This document shows, one piece after another, positions 1 through 7,558 of a stretch of DNA of 64,000 nucleotides. Each line of letters starts with the position of its first letter. Within the stretch, counting starts at the first letter, position 1. The notes beneath the pieces were generated by a model that did no database searches, was not told where the DNA came from, and saw only the letters and a program-made list of their open reading frames with translations. Position numbers and translations under genes: made by a program. The stretch comes from Acidobacteriota bacterium (GTDB taxonomy: Bacteria; Acidobacteriota; Vicinamibacteria; Vicinamibacterales; UBA2999), in contig JADZCN010000113.1 in the NCBI GenBank assembly GCA_020851565.1, positions 62,001 to 126,000 on the forward strand, given 5' to 3'.

Positions 1-1
1 G

Positions 2-670
2 CAGGAACTGGCCGCGGCGATGCGGGCGATCGTCGACGGCGTCACCAGCACGCCGGCCGCGTCTGCGGCATCGGGCGACGGCTGGAGCCTGACGGGATCG
101 GTGAGCGGCGCCCGGCGAGGCGCGCTCGAGGTGTGGGTCGACCTCGGAGGCGCCGAGACCCTCGCCCGGCGCATCACCGGCGTCGAGGCCCCGGACAAGC
201 CGGCGATCATCGCGCTGCTCCGCGACCTGTGGACGCGGGCGGCGACGGCGCTCTGCAGCCAGCCGGCGCACGCGGGACTGGCCATCGGCTTCGGATCGGC
301 ACGGGCCATGGGGTCGCCCCGGAGCGGGACGGTGTACGAACTGTGCGCGGACGGGTTCGTGGCGCGCGTCGTCGTGGCCGACCGCCTGTCGGCGCCGGGC
401 GCCGGCGTGCACGAGAACCTCGATGTCGTGCTCGACATCGATCTGCCGCTGGTGGTGCGGTTCGCGCGGACCATGCTGCCCATCCGGACCCTGGCCGCAC
501 TCGGGCCCGGCAGCGTCGTCGACATGGAGCGATCGCCCGACGAGCCCGTCCAGATCCTGGTGGGCGATCGCGTGATCGCGCACGGCGAGGTGGTGGTCGT
601 GGGCGGCAACTACGGCGTGAGGATTACGGACGTGACGAGCCCCGCGGCGCGGGTGCGGCTGGAGGCATGA
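2..670 (+). CDS. fliN: Flagellar motor switch protein FliN/FliY family, 5' end outside window
   Basis: C-ring protein that helps set rotation direction and dock export cargo on the cytoplasmic face of the motor. The last 80 or so residues form a SpoA (FliN C-terminal) domain: a DIDLPLVVRFART strand, then LAALGPGSVVDMERSPDEPV and a GEVVVVGGNYGVRIT ending. About 130 residues precede it, more than in minimal FliN and more like FliY, which carries a CheC-like domain there; I see no clear E-x2-N phosphatase motif. The frame is open through base 2, so the ATG at 20 may be internal. It is followed directly by the next gene in the rod/hook operon. The family call is secure; FliN versus FliY is not. 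Confidence 0.85.
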   Translation, partial: QELAAAMRAIVDGVTSTPAASAASGDGWSLTGSVSGARRGALEVWVDLGGAETLARRITGVEAPDKPAIIALLRDLWTRAATALCSQPAHAGLAIGFGSARAMGSPRSGTVYELCADGFVARVVVADRLSAPGAGVHENLDVVLDIDLPLVVRFARTMLPIRTLAALGPGSVVDMERSPDEPVQILVGDRVIAHGEVVVVGGNYGVRITDVTSPAARVRLEA

Positions 671-1063
671 GTGGTGACGTCGGACGTGTTGATCTACGGA
701 GTGGCGGCGGTGGGGCTGGTGGCCCTCGCCGAAGCGCTGGTGCTGTTCCGGCTGTCGAAGGCCCTCGGTGCGGTCGCGCGCTTCGGGGAGCGCATGGCCC
801 ATCTCACCTCGGCCCTCGAGCTGCTCACCGACACCACGGAGGCCGGATTGACCAACGTGGCCCGCGAGCTCGAACGGAGCGCCGCGCCTCGGGCGGCGCG
901 CTCCAGCCGAAGCTCGACGGCCCGCCGCATCGCGGGCGCGGCGCGCCGCGGCGAGGCCGTCGGCGACATCGCCTCGCGGGAGGGCCTGTCGGAGAGCGAG
1001 GTCAACCTGCACCTCCAGCTCTCGAAGCCGAAGGGAGGCGGGCGTGGCGCGATGCGCAGTTGA
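671..1063 (+). CDS. Small membrane-anchored flagellar-operon protein, SwrB/DUF2802-like architecture
   Basis: Begins with GTG immediately after the fliN stop. It has one N-terminal transmembrane segment (about residues 5-27), a helical, probably coiled-coil middle and a C-terminal helix-turn-helix-like stretch (GEAVGDIASREGLSESEVNL). This layout matches the small membrane proteins with an HTH-like tail found in flagellar operons (SwrB/YlxL, DUF6115 and DUF2802 groups), which influence basal body assembly or gene expression. Sequence similarity to any one of them cannot be proven here. It overlaps the next gene by 20 bases. Its role is inferred from position and architecture only. Confidence 0.6.
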   Translation: MVTSDVLIYGVAAVGLVALAEALVLFRLSKALGAVARFGERMAHLTSALELLTDTTEAGLTNVARELERSAAPRAARSSRSSTARRIAGAARRGEAVGDIASREGLSESEVNLHLQLSKPKGGGRGAMRS

Positions 1064-1895
1064 GAGCTGCGGGCGCTGGCGCCCCGACCTGTTCGTCAGG
1101 CGCGGCGTGGGCGCGCGCGTGGACGGCCGGTGGTTCTGCTCGCGCGCGTGCATCGAGCTCATGGCGCGCGAGCGCCTGTCAGCGGGCAAGCCGTTCGCGG
1201 CGGGCCTGCCGAGCGTCCCGCCCGTGCGCCTGGGGACCCTCCTGGCCGCCAGGGGGGTGTGCGACAGCGCGTCGCTGTCGCGTGCGCTGGAGGCGCAGCG
1301 GGAGTCGGGGCTGAAGCTCGGCGAGCAGCTCCAGGCGATGGGCGCCGCGGACAAGCAGACCGTGCTGACCGCCCTGGCCACCCAGTTCGGCGTGCGCTGC
1401 CTGCCGGCGTTCGATCCGGCGACCGTGCGGCACGCGCCCGGCGGCCTCTCGCGCGAGGCCGTCCGCGCGCTCCGCATCGCACCGATCAGCGATCCCCTCG
1501 AGGGGCGCGTCCGCGTCGCCTCCCCGGCACCGGTCCGCCGCCGCGCGCTCGGTGCCTTGCGCCAGCTGACCGGCTGGACGCTCGAGGTGTACCTGGTGAC
1601 CGACGAAGACTGGACGGCCATTCTCGCGCACTACGGCGCGGACCCGCGCCAGGACGCGGCGCGGCCGCAGCCGGAGTTCGTGCGCACGACGAGCGTGGCG
1701 GACGCCGCCGCGCGTATCGCCGCCGCGGCCTCTCGGGGCCGGCAGGCCACCGTCATCGAGGCGCGGTGGGAAGACCACGCGTGGATTCGCGTCCAGGGAC
1801 CCGACGTGATGGAGGACGTCTGCCTCGCGCTCCCGGAGGGTCCGTCACCGATCACAGAGGAGGCGCCATGGCCGGCGGCTACTACGTCGCGCTGA
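1044..1895 (+). CDS. Zinc-finger plus MshEN-type c-di-GMP-binding domain protein
   Basis: A 283-residue protein starting at GTG with a good upstream GGAGG. Cysteines 4, 9, 32 and 36 sit in a CxxxxC...CxxxC arrangement resembling a small zinc site. Residues 62-85 and 91-114 form two 24-residue units that begin RLG and KLG and end LxxALxxQ, separated by five residues. This is the architecture described for the MshEN (GspE/MshE N-terminal) c-di-GMP-binding domain. No ATPase domain follows; the rest is a GspE-N-like alpha/beta region and an unassigned tail. Its place between fliN and flgF suggests a c-di-GMP-responsive accessory factor of the motor or rod export. Domain identity is well supported; ligand binding and function are inference. 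Confidence 0.75.
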   Translation: MARCAVESCGRWRPDLFVRRGVGARVDGRWFCSRACIELMARERLSAGKPFAAGLPSVPPVRLGTLLAARGVCDSASLSRALEAQRESGLKLGEQLQAMGAADKQTVLTALATQFGVRCLPAFDPATVRHAPGGLSREAVRALRIAPISDPLEGRVRVASPAPVRRRALGALRQLTGWTLEVYLVTDEDWTAILAHYGADPRQDAARPQPEFVRTTSVADAAARIAAAASRGRQATVIEARWEDHAWIRVQGPDVMEDVCLALPEGPSPITEEAPWPAATTSR

Positions 1896-2590
1896 GCGCG
1901 ATGCGCACCCGCATCGACCAGCTCGATCGCCTGGCGGACGAGATCGCCAACGCGAGCACGCCGGGCTTCAAGGGCGAGCGCGCCGGCCACGCCAAGGCGC
2001 CGCGCCCGAGCTTTGCCGCCGCCTTCGAGACGGCCATCGACGTCACCACCGGCGCCAGGCGGCTCGACACGCGTGCCGGGACGATCGTCAACACCGGCCA
2101 GGCGCTCGACCTGGCCATCGATGGCCACGGCTTCCTCGCCGTCGAGACACCCGCCGGCACCCGCTACACGCGGAACGGCCACCTCGCCCGCCAGGCGGAC
2201 GGCACGCTCATCACTGCCGATGGCGCCCCGGTGCTGGGTGAGAACGGCCCGATCAAGGTCGGCGCCGGACCGGTCCACGTCCAGCCGGACGGAACCGTGA
2301 CGAGCGACGGCGCCACGGCCGGCCGCCTGCGCATCGTCACGTTCGCGGATCCGACGAAGCTGGTCCGCGAGGGCACGTCGCTGCTCAGGGCGGACGAGGG
2401 CTCGGGGCCGACCGTGGTGGCCGAGCCCACGGTCTTCGCGGGCTCCCTCGAGCAATCCAATGTCTCGGTCGTCGAGCGGGTGGCCGAGCTCACGACCGTG
2501 TCACGCAACTTCGAGGCCCTGCAGCGGGCCGTGGCCGTGCTGATGAACGACATCGACGGACGCACCATCGAGTCGATCGGCCGGCGCTAG
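1868..2590 (+). CDS. flgF: Flagellar proximal rod protein FlgF
   Basis: Proximal rod component assembled in the periplasm between MS ring and distal rod. The ATG at 1868 follows AGGAGG; the longer ORF upstream in this frame is a shadow of the MshEN gene, which overlaps by 28 bases. The N-terminal rod motif reads LADEIANASTPGFKGE, a DLAIDGHGFLAVETPAG block follows, and the C-terminal end SNVSVVERVAELTTVSRNFE is typical of rod and hook proteins. Its 240 residues are normal for FlgF. FlgF rather than a second FlgG is inferred from the divergent N-terminus and from its place directly before a canonical flgG. Confidence 0.9.
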   Translation: MAGGYYVALSAMRTRIDQLDRLADEIANASTPGFKGERAGHAKAPRPSFAAAFETAIDVTTGARRLDTRAGTIVNTGQALDLAIDGHGFLAVETPAGTRYTRNGHLARQADGTLITADGAPVLGENGPIKVGAGPVHVQPDGTVTSDGATAGRLRIVTFADPTKLVREGTSLLRADEGSGPTVVAEPTVFAGSLEQSNVSVVERVAELTTVSRNFEALQRAVAVLMNDIDGRTIESIGRR

Positions 2591-2610
2591 GGCCAGGAGG
2601 ACAAAGACCC

Positions 2611-3399
2611 ATGATTCGCGCACTCTACACGGCGGCCAGCGGCATGAACGCGCAGCAGGCCAATATCGACAACGTCGCGCACAACATCGCCAACGTCAAC
2701 ACGTCGGGGTTCAAGAAGACCCACATGCAGTTCGAGGATCTCGTGTACCAGGAGACGCGGGTCCCCGGCTCGCCGACGTCGGTGGCCGGCGAGAGCCCGG
2801 TCGGGCTCGCCACCGGCCTGGGCACGCGCCCCCTCGCCTCGTCGCGGGACTTCAGCTCCGGCAACCTGCGCGCCACCAACGCGCCGCTCGATCTGGCCAT
2901 CGAGGGCGACGGGTTCTTCAAGGTGACACTCCCCGACGGCACGACGGGCTACACCCGCGCGGGCGCGCTGGTCCGCGACGCGCAGGGCATGCTCGTCACC
3001 ATGTCGGGCTACCCGCTCGAGCCGCAGATCGCCGTGCCGGAGAACGCCACCTCGGTGAGCATCTCGCGCGAGGGTATCGTCTCGGCGGCGATCGCCGGGC
3101 AGAACGGCGCCCAGCAGCTGGGCAACATCGAGCTCGCGACGTTCCAGAACCCGGCGGGACTCAAGGCTACGGGGGGCAACATCTTCGTCACGACCACGGC
3201 CTCGGGAGAGCCGCAGGCCGGCGCGCCGGGCACCGACGGCCGCGGCACGATTGCCCAGGGCTTCCTCGAGGACTCCAACGTCAGCGTCGTCGAGGAGATG
3301 GTCAACATGATCCTCGGCCAGCGCGCGTACGAGGCCAACTCCAAGGTGATCAGGGCCGCCGACGAGATGCTGGCGCAGGTCAACAACCTGGTGCGGTGA
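2611..3399 (+). CDS. flgG: Flagellar distal rod protein FlgG
   Basis: Distal rod subunit, the drive shaft crossing the peptidoglycan and outer-membrane bushing. It has 262 residues, the normal FlgG length. Motifs include MIRALYTAASGMNAQQ at the N-terminus, VAHNIANVNTSGFKK, LDLAIEGDGFFKV and the C-terminal SNVSVVEEMVNMILGQRAYE. An AGGAGG lies nine bases before the ATG. It is co-transcribed with flgF and flgA and its stop overlaps the flgA start as TGATG. Confidence 0.97.
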   Translation: MIRALYTAASGMNAQQANIDNVAHNIANVNTSGFKKTHMQFEDLVYQETRVPGSPTSVAGESPVGLATGLGTRPLASSRDFSSGNLRATNAPLDLAIEGDGFFKVTLPDGTTGYTRAGALVRDAQGMLVTMSGYPLEPQIAVPENATSVSISREGIVSAAIAGQNGAQQLGNIELATFQNPAGLKATGGNIFVTTTASGEPQAGAPGTDGRGTIAQGFLEDSNVSVVEEMVNMILGQRAYEANSKVIRAADEMLAQVNNLVR

Positions 3400-4088
3400 T
3401 GCGCGCACTGCTCTTCGGCCTCATCGTCGCCTCGACGAGCGGATCGGGGGCGCAGGCGCCCGACGCCGATGCGATGGTTCGCGAGGCCATCGTCGAGGCG
3501 CTGCGCTCCCGCATGGGCACCGAGGCGGAGGTCGCCATCGAGCGCCTCCGCCTGCCGGATGGGTGGCCGCACGGTGCCGTGCAGGCGCGACCCGATCCGG
3601 GCGCACGGCTCGGGCGGCCCATGCGCTTCGCCCTGGGAGCCACGCCCGATCGAACCGGCGCGGCCGTGGCCTGGACCGGCGTGGCGGAGGCCAACGTGCA
3701 CGTGCAGGTGCCGCACCTCCACACCCGCCGCGCCGTGCCGCGCGGCGCGACGATCACCGAGGCCGATGTCGCCCTCGTGCGCCATGCCGTCGATGGCGCG
3801 CTGCGCGCGTGGCCGTCGGCCGACGCCATCGGACGAAGCCGGGCGCTGCGCGACGTCGGCCCGGACACGTGCCTCGTACCCGCCAGCCTGGCGATGGCGC
3901 CCCTGGTGCGCGCCGGCCAGGAGGTGCAGGCCACCGCACGCGTCGGCGTCATCGTGGCCGAGGCCCGGCTGGTGGCCGCCGACCGCGGCGACATTGGATG
4001 GGTGATTCGGGTCGTGAATCCACGGAGTCGCCGGACGCTGAAGGCACGCGTCGTCGGCGCGGGAATGGTCGAGGTGATCCATGACTAG
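3399..4088 (+). CDS. flgA: P-ring assembly chaperone FlgA (SAF domain)
   Basis: Periplasmic chaperone that assists FlgI polymerisation into the P ring. The N-terminus (MRALLFGLIVASTSGSGAQA) looks like a signal peptide. The C-terminal half is a SAF/ChapFlgA domain: HTRRAVPRGATITEADVALV, LVRAGQEVQATARVGVI and VVNPRSRRTLKARVVGAGMV. I chose the ATG at 3399, which overlaps the flgG stop, over the GTG one codon earlier. Placement before flgH and flgI fits the role. Confidence 0.93.
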   Translation: MRALLFGLIVASTSGSGAQAPDADAMVREAIVEALRSRMGTEAEVAIERLRLPDGWPHGAVQARPDPGARLGRPMRFALGATPDRTGAAVAWTGVAEANVHVQVPHLHTRRAVPRGATITEADVALVRHAVDGALRAWPSADAIGRSRALRDVGPDTCLVPASLAMAPLVRAGQEVQATARVGVIVAEARLVAADRGDIGWVIRVVNPRSRRTLKARVVGAGMVEVIHD

Positions 4089-4782
4089 GCGACTGCTGCT
4101 CGCCGTGGCGATGGCCGTGCTGCCGTGCGCGGCGTGGGCCGGCCAGAAGCAGGAGTCCGGGGCCCAGGCGCCGGGCGGGACCGACAACTACGACGTGCTC
4201 GTCGCCCGCTACCTGGATGCCGCCCGGCGCACCGCCGCCGGTCCGGGGCTCGAGCCCGGCGCCTGGATGAACGGGCTGATGGGCGACCTCCGGGCGCGGC
4301 GCGTGAACGACCTGGTGACCGTCCGCGTGGAAGAGGTCATCGCCGCCAGCGGCACCGCCGACTCGACGCTGGCGAAGAACGGTTCGGCCTCCGCCGGCGT
4401 GAGCAGCTTCTTCGGCGCCGAGAAGATCATCCCCGACGCGCTCGACCCGTCGAACCTGGCGTCGCTCTCGTCGGGCACCGGCTTCAAGGGCGCGGGCACG
4501 ACCACCCGTGCCGGCACGCTGAGCGCGACGCTCACGGCCCGCGTCGCCGAGGTGCTGCCCAATGGCGACCTGGTCATCGAGGGCGTGCGCGAGATCGACA
4601 TCAACGGCGACCGCCAGATCGTCGTGCTGACCGGCGTGGCCCGTGTCGTGGACATCCGTCCCGGCAACATCCTGCCCTCCCCGGCCATCGGCCAGCTGCG
4701 CATCCGCTACTTCGGCAGGGGGCTCATCAAGGACAGCCTGTCGCCGGGCTGGCTGATTCGCGTGCTCAACAAGATTTTCTGA
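4081..4782 (+). CDS. flgH: Flagellar L-ring protein FlgH
   Basis: Outer-membrane L-ring subunit, 233 residues. Family signatures are RRVNDLVTVRVEE, the serine-rich strand region, LPNGDLVIEGVREIDINGD and ending KDSLSPGWLIRVLNKIF. FlgH is usually a lipoprotein, but here the signal peptide (about residues 1-20, ending CAAWA) has its only cysteine after LP, which is not a canonical lipobox, so signal peptidase I cleavage looks more likely. It overlaps flgA by eight bases and precedes flgI by eight. Confidence 0.95.
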   Translation: MTRRLLLAVAMAVLPCAAWAGQKQESGAQAPGGTDNYDVLVARYLDAARRTAAGPGLEPGAWMNGLMGDLRARRVNDLVTVRVEEVIAASGTADSTLAKNGSASAGVSSFFGAEKIIPDALDPSNLASLSSGTGFKGAGTTTRAGTLSATLTARVAEVLPNGDLVIEGVREIDINGDRQIVVLTGVARVVDIRPGNILPSPAIGQLRIRYFGRGLIKDSLSPGWLIRVLNKIF

Positions 4783-4789
4783 AAGGGCG

Positions 4790-5908
4790 ATGATGCGACG
4801 TCTCTCACGTGACTGGCGGCTGGCGGTCGTGCTCGCGACGCTGCTCGCCGCACCCCTCTCGGCGCGGTCCGCCGCGCGGCTCAAGGACGTGGCCTCGCTG
4901 CAGGGCGTCGCCTCCACGCCGCTCATCGGCTATGGCCTCGTCGTCGGGCTCAACAAGACGGGCGATCGGCGGCAGACCATCTTCTCCACGCAGACGCTGG
5001 TCAACATGCTCGAGCGCCTGGGCGTGTCCGTCTCCGCCGGGCGCGTGAACATCGAGAACGTCGCCGCGGTCCTGGTCACGGCGGAGCTGCCCGCGTACGC
5101 CCGCGCCGGCGCGCGCCTCGACGTCACCGCCTCGTCGGTGGGCGATGCCCGGAGCCTCCAGGGCGGTACGCTCCTCGCCACGCCGCTTCGAGGTCCGGAG
5201 GGCCAGGTACACGCGATCGCCCAGGGGCCGCTGTCGATCGGCGGCTTCGGCGGCGGGGGCGCAGGCAACAGCGTCGCCGTGAACCATCTCACCGTCGGCC
5301 GCGTCCCGAGCGGCGGCCTCGTGCAGGTGGGCAGCGCCGCGGTTCTGCCATCGTCGGACACGCTGGCGCTCGCCCTGCGCGAGCCCGACTTCGTCAGCGC
5401 GTCGCGGGTGGCGCGCGCCGTCAACGAGGAGATGGGCAACGACACGGCACGCGTCGTGGATCCAGGGACGGTGCTCGTCCGCGTGCCCGAACAGTATCGG
5501 GGTGCGGTGGCCGACCTGATGGCACGCATCGAGGCCCTGCCGGTCGACACCGACGTACCCGCCCGCGTCGTCATCAACGAGCGCTCGGGGACCGTGGTGG
5601 TCGGCGGAGCCGTTCGGCTCGGCCCAGCCGCCGTCGCCCACGGCAACCTGTCGGTGCGCATCACGACCAGGTTCGAGGTCTCGCAGCCCGCGCCGCTCTC
5701 GCGCACGGGCGAGACGGCCATCGTCCCCAACGTGGGCGTGGACGTCCGCGAGCAGGCCGCCCGCCTCGTGACGCTCAGCGAGGGCACGACGCTCGACGCC
5801 GTGGTGGCGGCGCTCAACGCGCTCGGCGCCACCCCGCGCGACATCATCGCCATCATGCAGGCGCTGAAGGCCGCCGGGGCGCTCAGGGCCGAGATCGTGA
5901 TCCTGTAG
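4790..5908 (+). CDS. flgI: Flagellar P-ring protein FlgI
   Basis: Periplasmic P-ring subunit surrounding the rod, 372 residues as usual. A signal peptide (about residues 1-27) precedes RLKDVASLQGVASTPLIGYG, the FlgI hallmark. Further conserved blocks are NVAAVLVTAELPAYARAGAR, LLATPLRGPEGQVHAIAQGP, ARVVINERSGTVVVGG and the C-terminal LNALGATPRDIIAIMQALK. Two ATGs lie in tandem at 4790 and 4793. A repetitive spacer separates it from the flgJ-like gene. Confidence 0.97.
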   Translation: MMRRLSRDWRLAVVLATLLAAPLSARSAARLKDVASLQGVASTPLIGYGLVVGLNKTGDRRQTIFSTQTLVNMLERLGVSVSAGRVNIENVAAVLVTAELPAYARAGARLDVTASSVGDARSLQGGTLLATPLRGPEGQVHAIAQGPLSIGGFGGGGAGNSVAVNHLTVGRVPSGGLVQVGSAAVLPSSDTLALALREPDFVSASRVARAVNEEMGNDTARVVDPGTVLVRVPEQYRGAVADLMARIEALPVDTDVPARVVINERSGTVVVGGAVRLGPAAVAHGNLSVRITTRFEVSQPAPLSRTGETAIVPNVGVDVREQAARLVTLSEGTTLDAVVAALNALGATPRDIIAIMQALKAAGALRAEIVIL

Positions 5909-5972
5909 GTTCTCGGGTTCTCAGGTGCGGGGGTTCTCGGGTTCGAGGTTCTCAGGTTCGGGGGTTCGAGAG
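5908..5972. repeat. Imperfect GGTTCTC/GGTTCG tandem spacer repeat
   Basis: The whole flgI-flgJ gap consists of degenerate tandem copies of GGTTCTCGG/GGTTCGAGG/GGTTCTCAGG. The ORF track reads through it as MRGFSGSRFSGSG, which is repeat-derived, so I place the flgJ start after it. It contains no ribosome-binding site of its own except the terminal GAGAG. Confidence 0.8.
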
Positions 5973-6785
5973 ATGAGCGACGTGACGGCAAGCCAGGGGA
6001 TCGGACGGGGTGGGGCGCCGGTGGCGGGCGACACCGACCGGGTGAGGATCCGGGCACTGGCCCAGCAGTTCGAATCGATGCTCCTGGCCCAGATGCTCGA
6101 GGGGATGAAGCAGGCCATGACCCCCGACGCCGAGAGCCAGGGCCTTGGTGGTCAGATCATGGGCGACACCATCAGTGCGGAGCTCGCGCTGGCGCTCGGG
6201 CGCGCGGGCGGCCTCGGTCTGTCCGAACTGGTGGGAACGGCGCTCGCCCGCCTCGACGCCGTTGGGGGCGGAAGACGCGCGCCCGAGGTCCCCTCCGGGG
6301 ACCCTCTCCCCGACCACATCGCCCCGCCGGTGGCCCCGTCCCTCGCATCTGCGGCCACGGCGCTTCCGGCGCCCGAGGGGCGGCCGTCCACGGTCACCTC
6401 CGACTTCGGCTGGCGGGTCGACCCCTTGAACGGCCGGCATCGCTTCCACGCCGGGCAGGATCTCCGCGCCGCCTACGGAGAGGAGGTCCGCAGCGCCACG
6501 GAGGGGACCGTCACATTTGCCGGCGAAAAGTCCGGCTACGGCCTCGTCCTCGTCGTCAGCCATGGAAGCGGGCTCGAAACACGGTATGCACACCTCTCGT
6601 CGGTGAACGTTCCCGAGGGCGCCCGCGTGCGGGCCGGGGACCTGATTGCCCGATCCGGCAGCAGCGGCCGTGTCACGGCTCCCCACCTGCACTTCGAGGT
6701 ACGGCAGCACGGGCAACCGGTGGATCCCGGGACGGTGGCCGGGCTCGTGCCAGCCGTTGGCTCGCCACCGGGTGGGGCGGACTGA
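5973..6785 (+). CDS. flgJ: FlgJ rod-binding domain fused to M23 (LytM-type) peptidase
   Basis: Rod cap and peptidoglycan remodelling protein, 270 residues from the ATG at 5973. Residues 25-95 form the FlgJ N-terminal rod-binding domain (LAQQFESMLLAQMLEGMKQA, then GGQIMGDTISAELALALG). After an alanine/proline linker, residues 145-250 form an M23 metallopeptidase domain with both zinc motifs visible: HAGQDL (HxxxD) after FGWRVDPLNGRHRF, and HLHFE (HxH). Gammaproteobacterial FlgJ instead carries a glucosaminidase domain, and many other bacteria have no enzyme domain. The enzyme probably cuts peptide cross-links, an endopeptidase rather than glycosidase way to open the wall for the rod. No signal peptide is seen, consistent with flagellar export. 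Confidence 0.9.
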   Translation: MSDVTASQGIGRGGAPVAGDTDRVRIRALAQQFESMLLAQMLEGMKQAMTPDAESQGLGGQIMGDTISAELALALGRAGGLGLSELVGTALARLDAVGGGRRAPEVPSGDPLPDHIAPPVAPSLASAATALPAPEGRPSTVTSDFGWRVDPLNGRHRFHAGQDLRAAYGEEVRSATEGTVTFAGEKSGYGLVLVVSHGSGLETRYAHLSSVNVPEGARVRAGDLIARSGSSGRVTAPHLHFEVRQHGQPVDPGTVAGLVPAVGSPPGGAD

Positions 6786-6798
6786 TGCACGGTCGGGC

Positions 6799-6825
6799 TA
6801 AAGCCGATAACGCGAACGCCGATTG
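6799..6825 (+). promoter_or_regulatory. Sigma-28-like promoter of flgM
   Basis: TAAA, exactly 15 bases, then GCCGATTG matches the sigma-28 (FliA) consensus TAAA-N15-GCCGATAA almost perfectly. It lies 70 bases before the flgM ATG in an otherwise gene-free 109-base gap. It probably drives flgM-flgN-flgK-flgL-fliW-csrA. Confidence 0.8.
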
Positions 6826-6894
6826 CCTGATATATCGCGTCAGGGACGGATCCGTTCGGGCGGCGAGCCACGCCCGTGTTGAAGGCACACGACG

Positions 6895-7194
6895 ATGAAG
6901 ATCGACACCAACCGCACGAGCCTCGATTCGCTCGGCACCGTGAGGACCGACGGCACCGAGTCGACGGCGACGTCATCGGCTGGACGCACCGTCCGCCCGG
7001 CCCCGTCCGATGAGGTTCAGTTCTCGTCGAGCGCCCAGCTGGCGGGCGCCGCGGCCAAAGCTGCGGCGGGCGTGCCGGACATCCGCCCGGGAGAGGTCGA
7101 GCGCGCCCGTTCGCTGCTCGAGTCGGGAAAGCTCGGCGCCGATCCGTTCAAACTCGCCGACGCGCTGATCGACCGCGCGATCGAGGGCGACTAG
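6895..7194 (+). CDS. flgM: Anti-sigma-28 factor FlgM
   Basis: Binds FliA (sigma-28) until the hook is complete, then is exported so that late genes switch on. It has 99 residues, a usual length. The C-terminal half carries the conserved FlgM signature: SDEVQFSSSAQLAG, then DIRPGEVERARSLLESGKL and the ending PFKLADALIDRAI. The N-terminal half is disordered, as expected. A sigma-28-like promoter upstream implies autoregulation. It heads the hook-filament junction operon. Confidence 0.95.
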   Translation: MKIDTNRTSLDSLGTVRTDGTESTATSSAGRTVRPAPSDEVQFSSSAQLAGAAAKAAAGVPDIRPGEVERARSLLESGKLGADPFKLADALIDRAIEGD

Positions 7195-7201
7195 TCACGC
7201 C

Positions 7202-7558
7202 ATGGGAGCGCTCGATGCCGCGGCCCGGCTGAACGCCTCGCTCGACGAGGTGGCCGCCGCTCTGGCCGCGCCCGATGCCGAGGCGCTCCTGGCGGCCGAG
7301 GCCGGCCTGGCGGCGGCGCTGGACGGACTCCGCCTGCCTGCCGACGCGGCCCCCGGCGAGCGGGCGGCCCTGGCCGCCGCCGTCGCCCGGGCCCGCGCCA
7401 CCCTGGCGCGGTGCCGCATCCTCGGCACGGCCCTCACCGATGCCACCCGCATCGCGCTCGCGGCCCAGGGCCGCGCCGCCGACTACGGCCCGTCGGGCGG
7501 GCCGATGCCCGTGCCCGCCAGCGGTACCCGCGGGCGCCATGTGCGCGCGAGGCTCTGA
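7202..7558 (+). CDS. flgN: FlgN-like export chaperone
   Basis: A 118-residue alanine-rich helical protein between flgM and flgK, the usual place of FlgN, the cytosolic chaperone of hook-filament junction proteins FlgK and FlgL. No signal peptide or membrane segment. Sequence conservation in FlgN is weak, so the call rests on length, helicity and synteny. Its stop overlaps the flgK start (TGATG). Confidence 0.65.
   Translation: MGALDAAARLNASLDEVAAALAAPDAEALLAAEAGLAAALDGLRLPADAAPGERAALAAAVARARATLARCRILGTALTDATRIALAAQGRAADYGPSGGPMPVPASGTRGRHVRARL

Noticed and set aside
6799-6810. TAAAGCCGATAA as an additional sigma-28 -10 box
   Set aside because: The GCCGATAA copy has no TAAA/TCAA 15-16 bases upstream; the downstream GCCGATTG fits exactly with this TAAA as -35.
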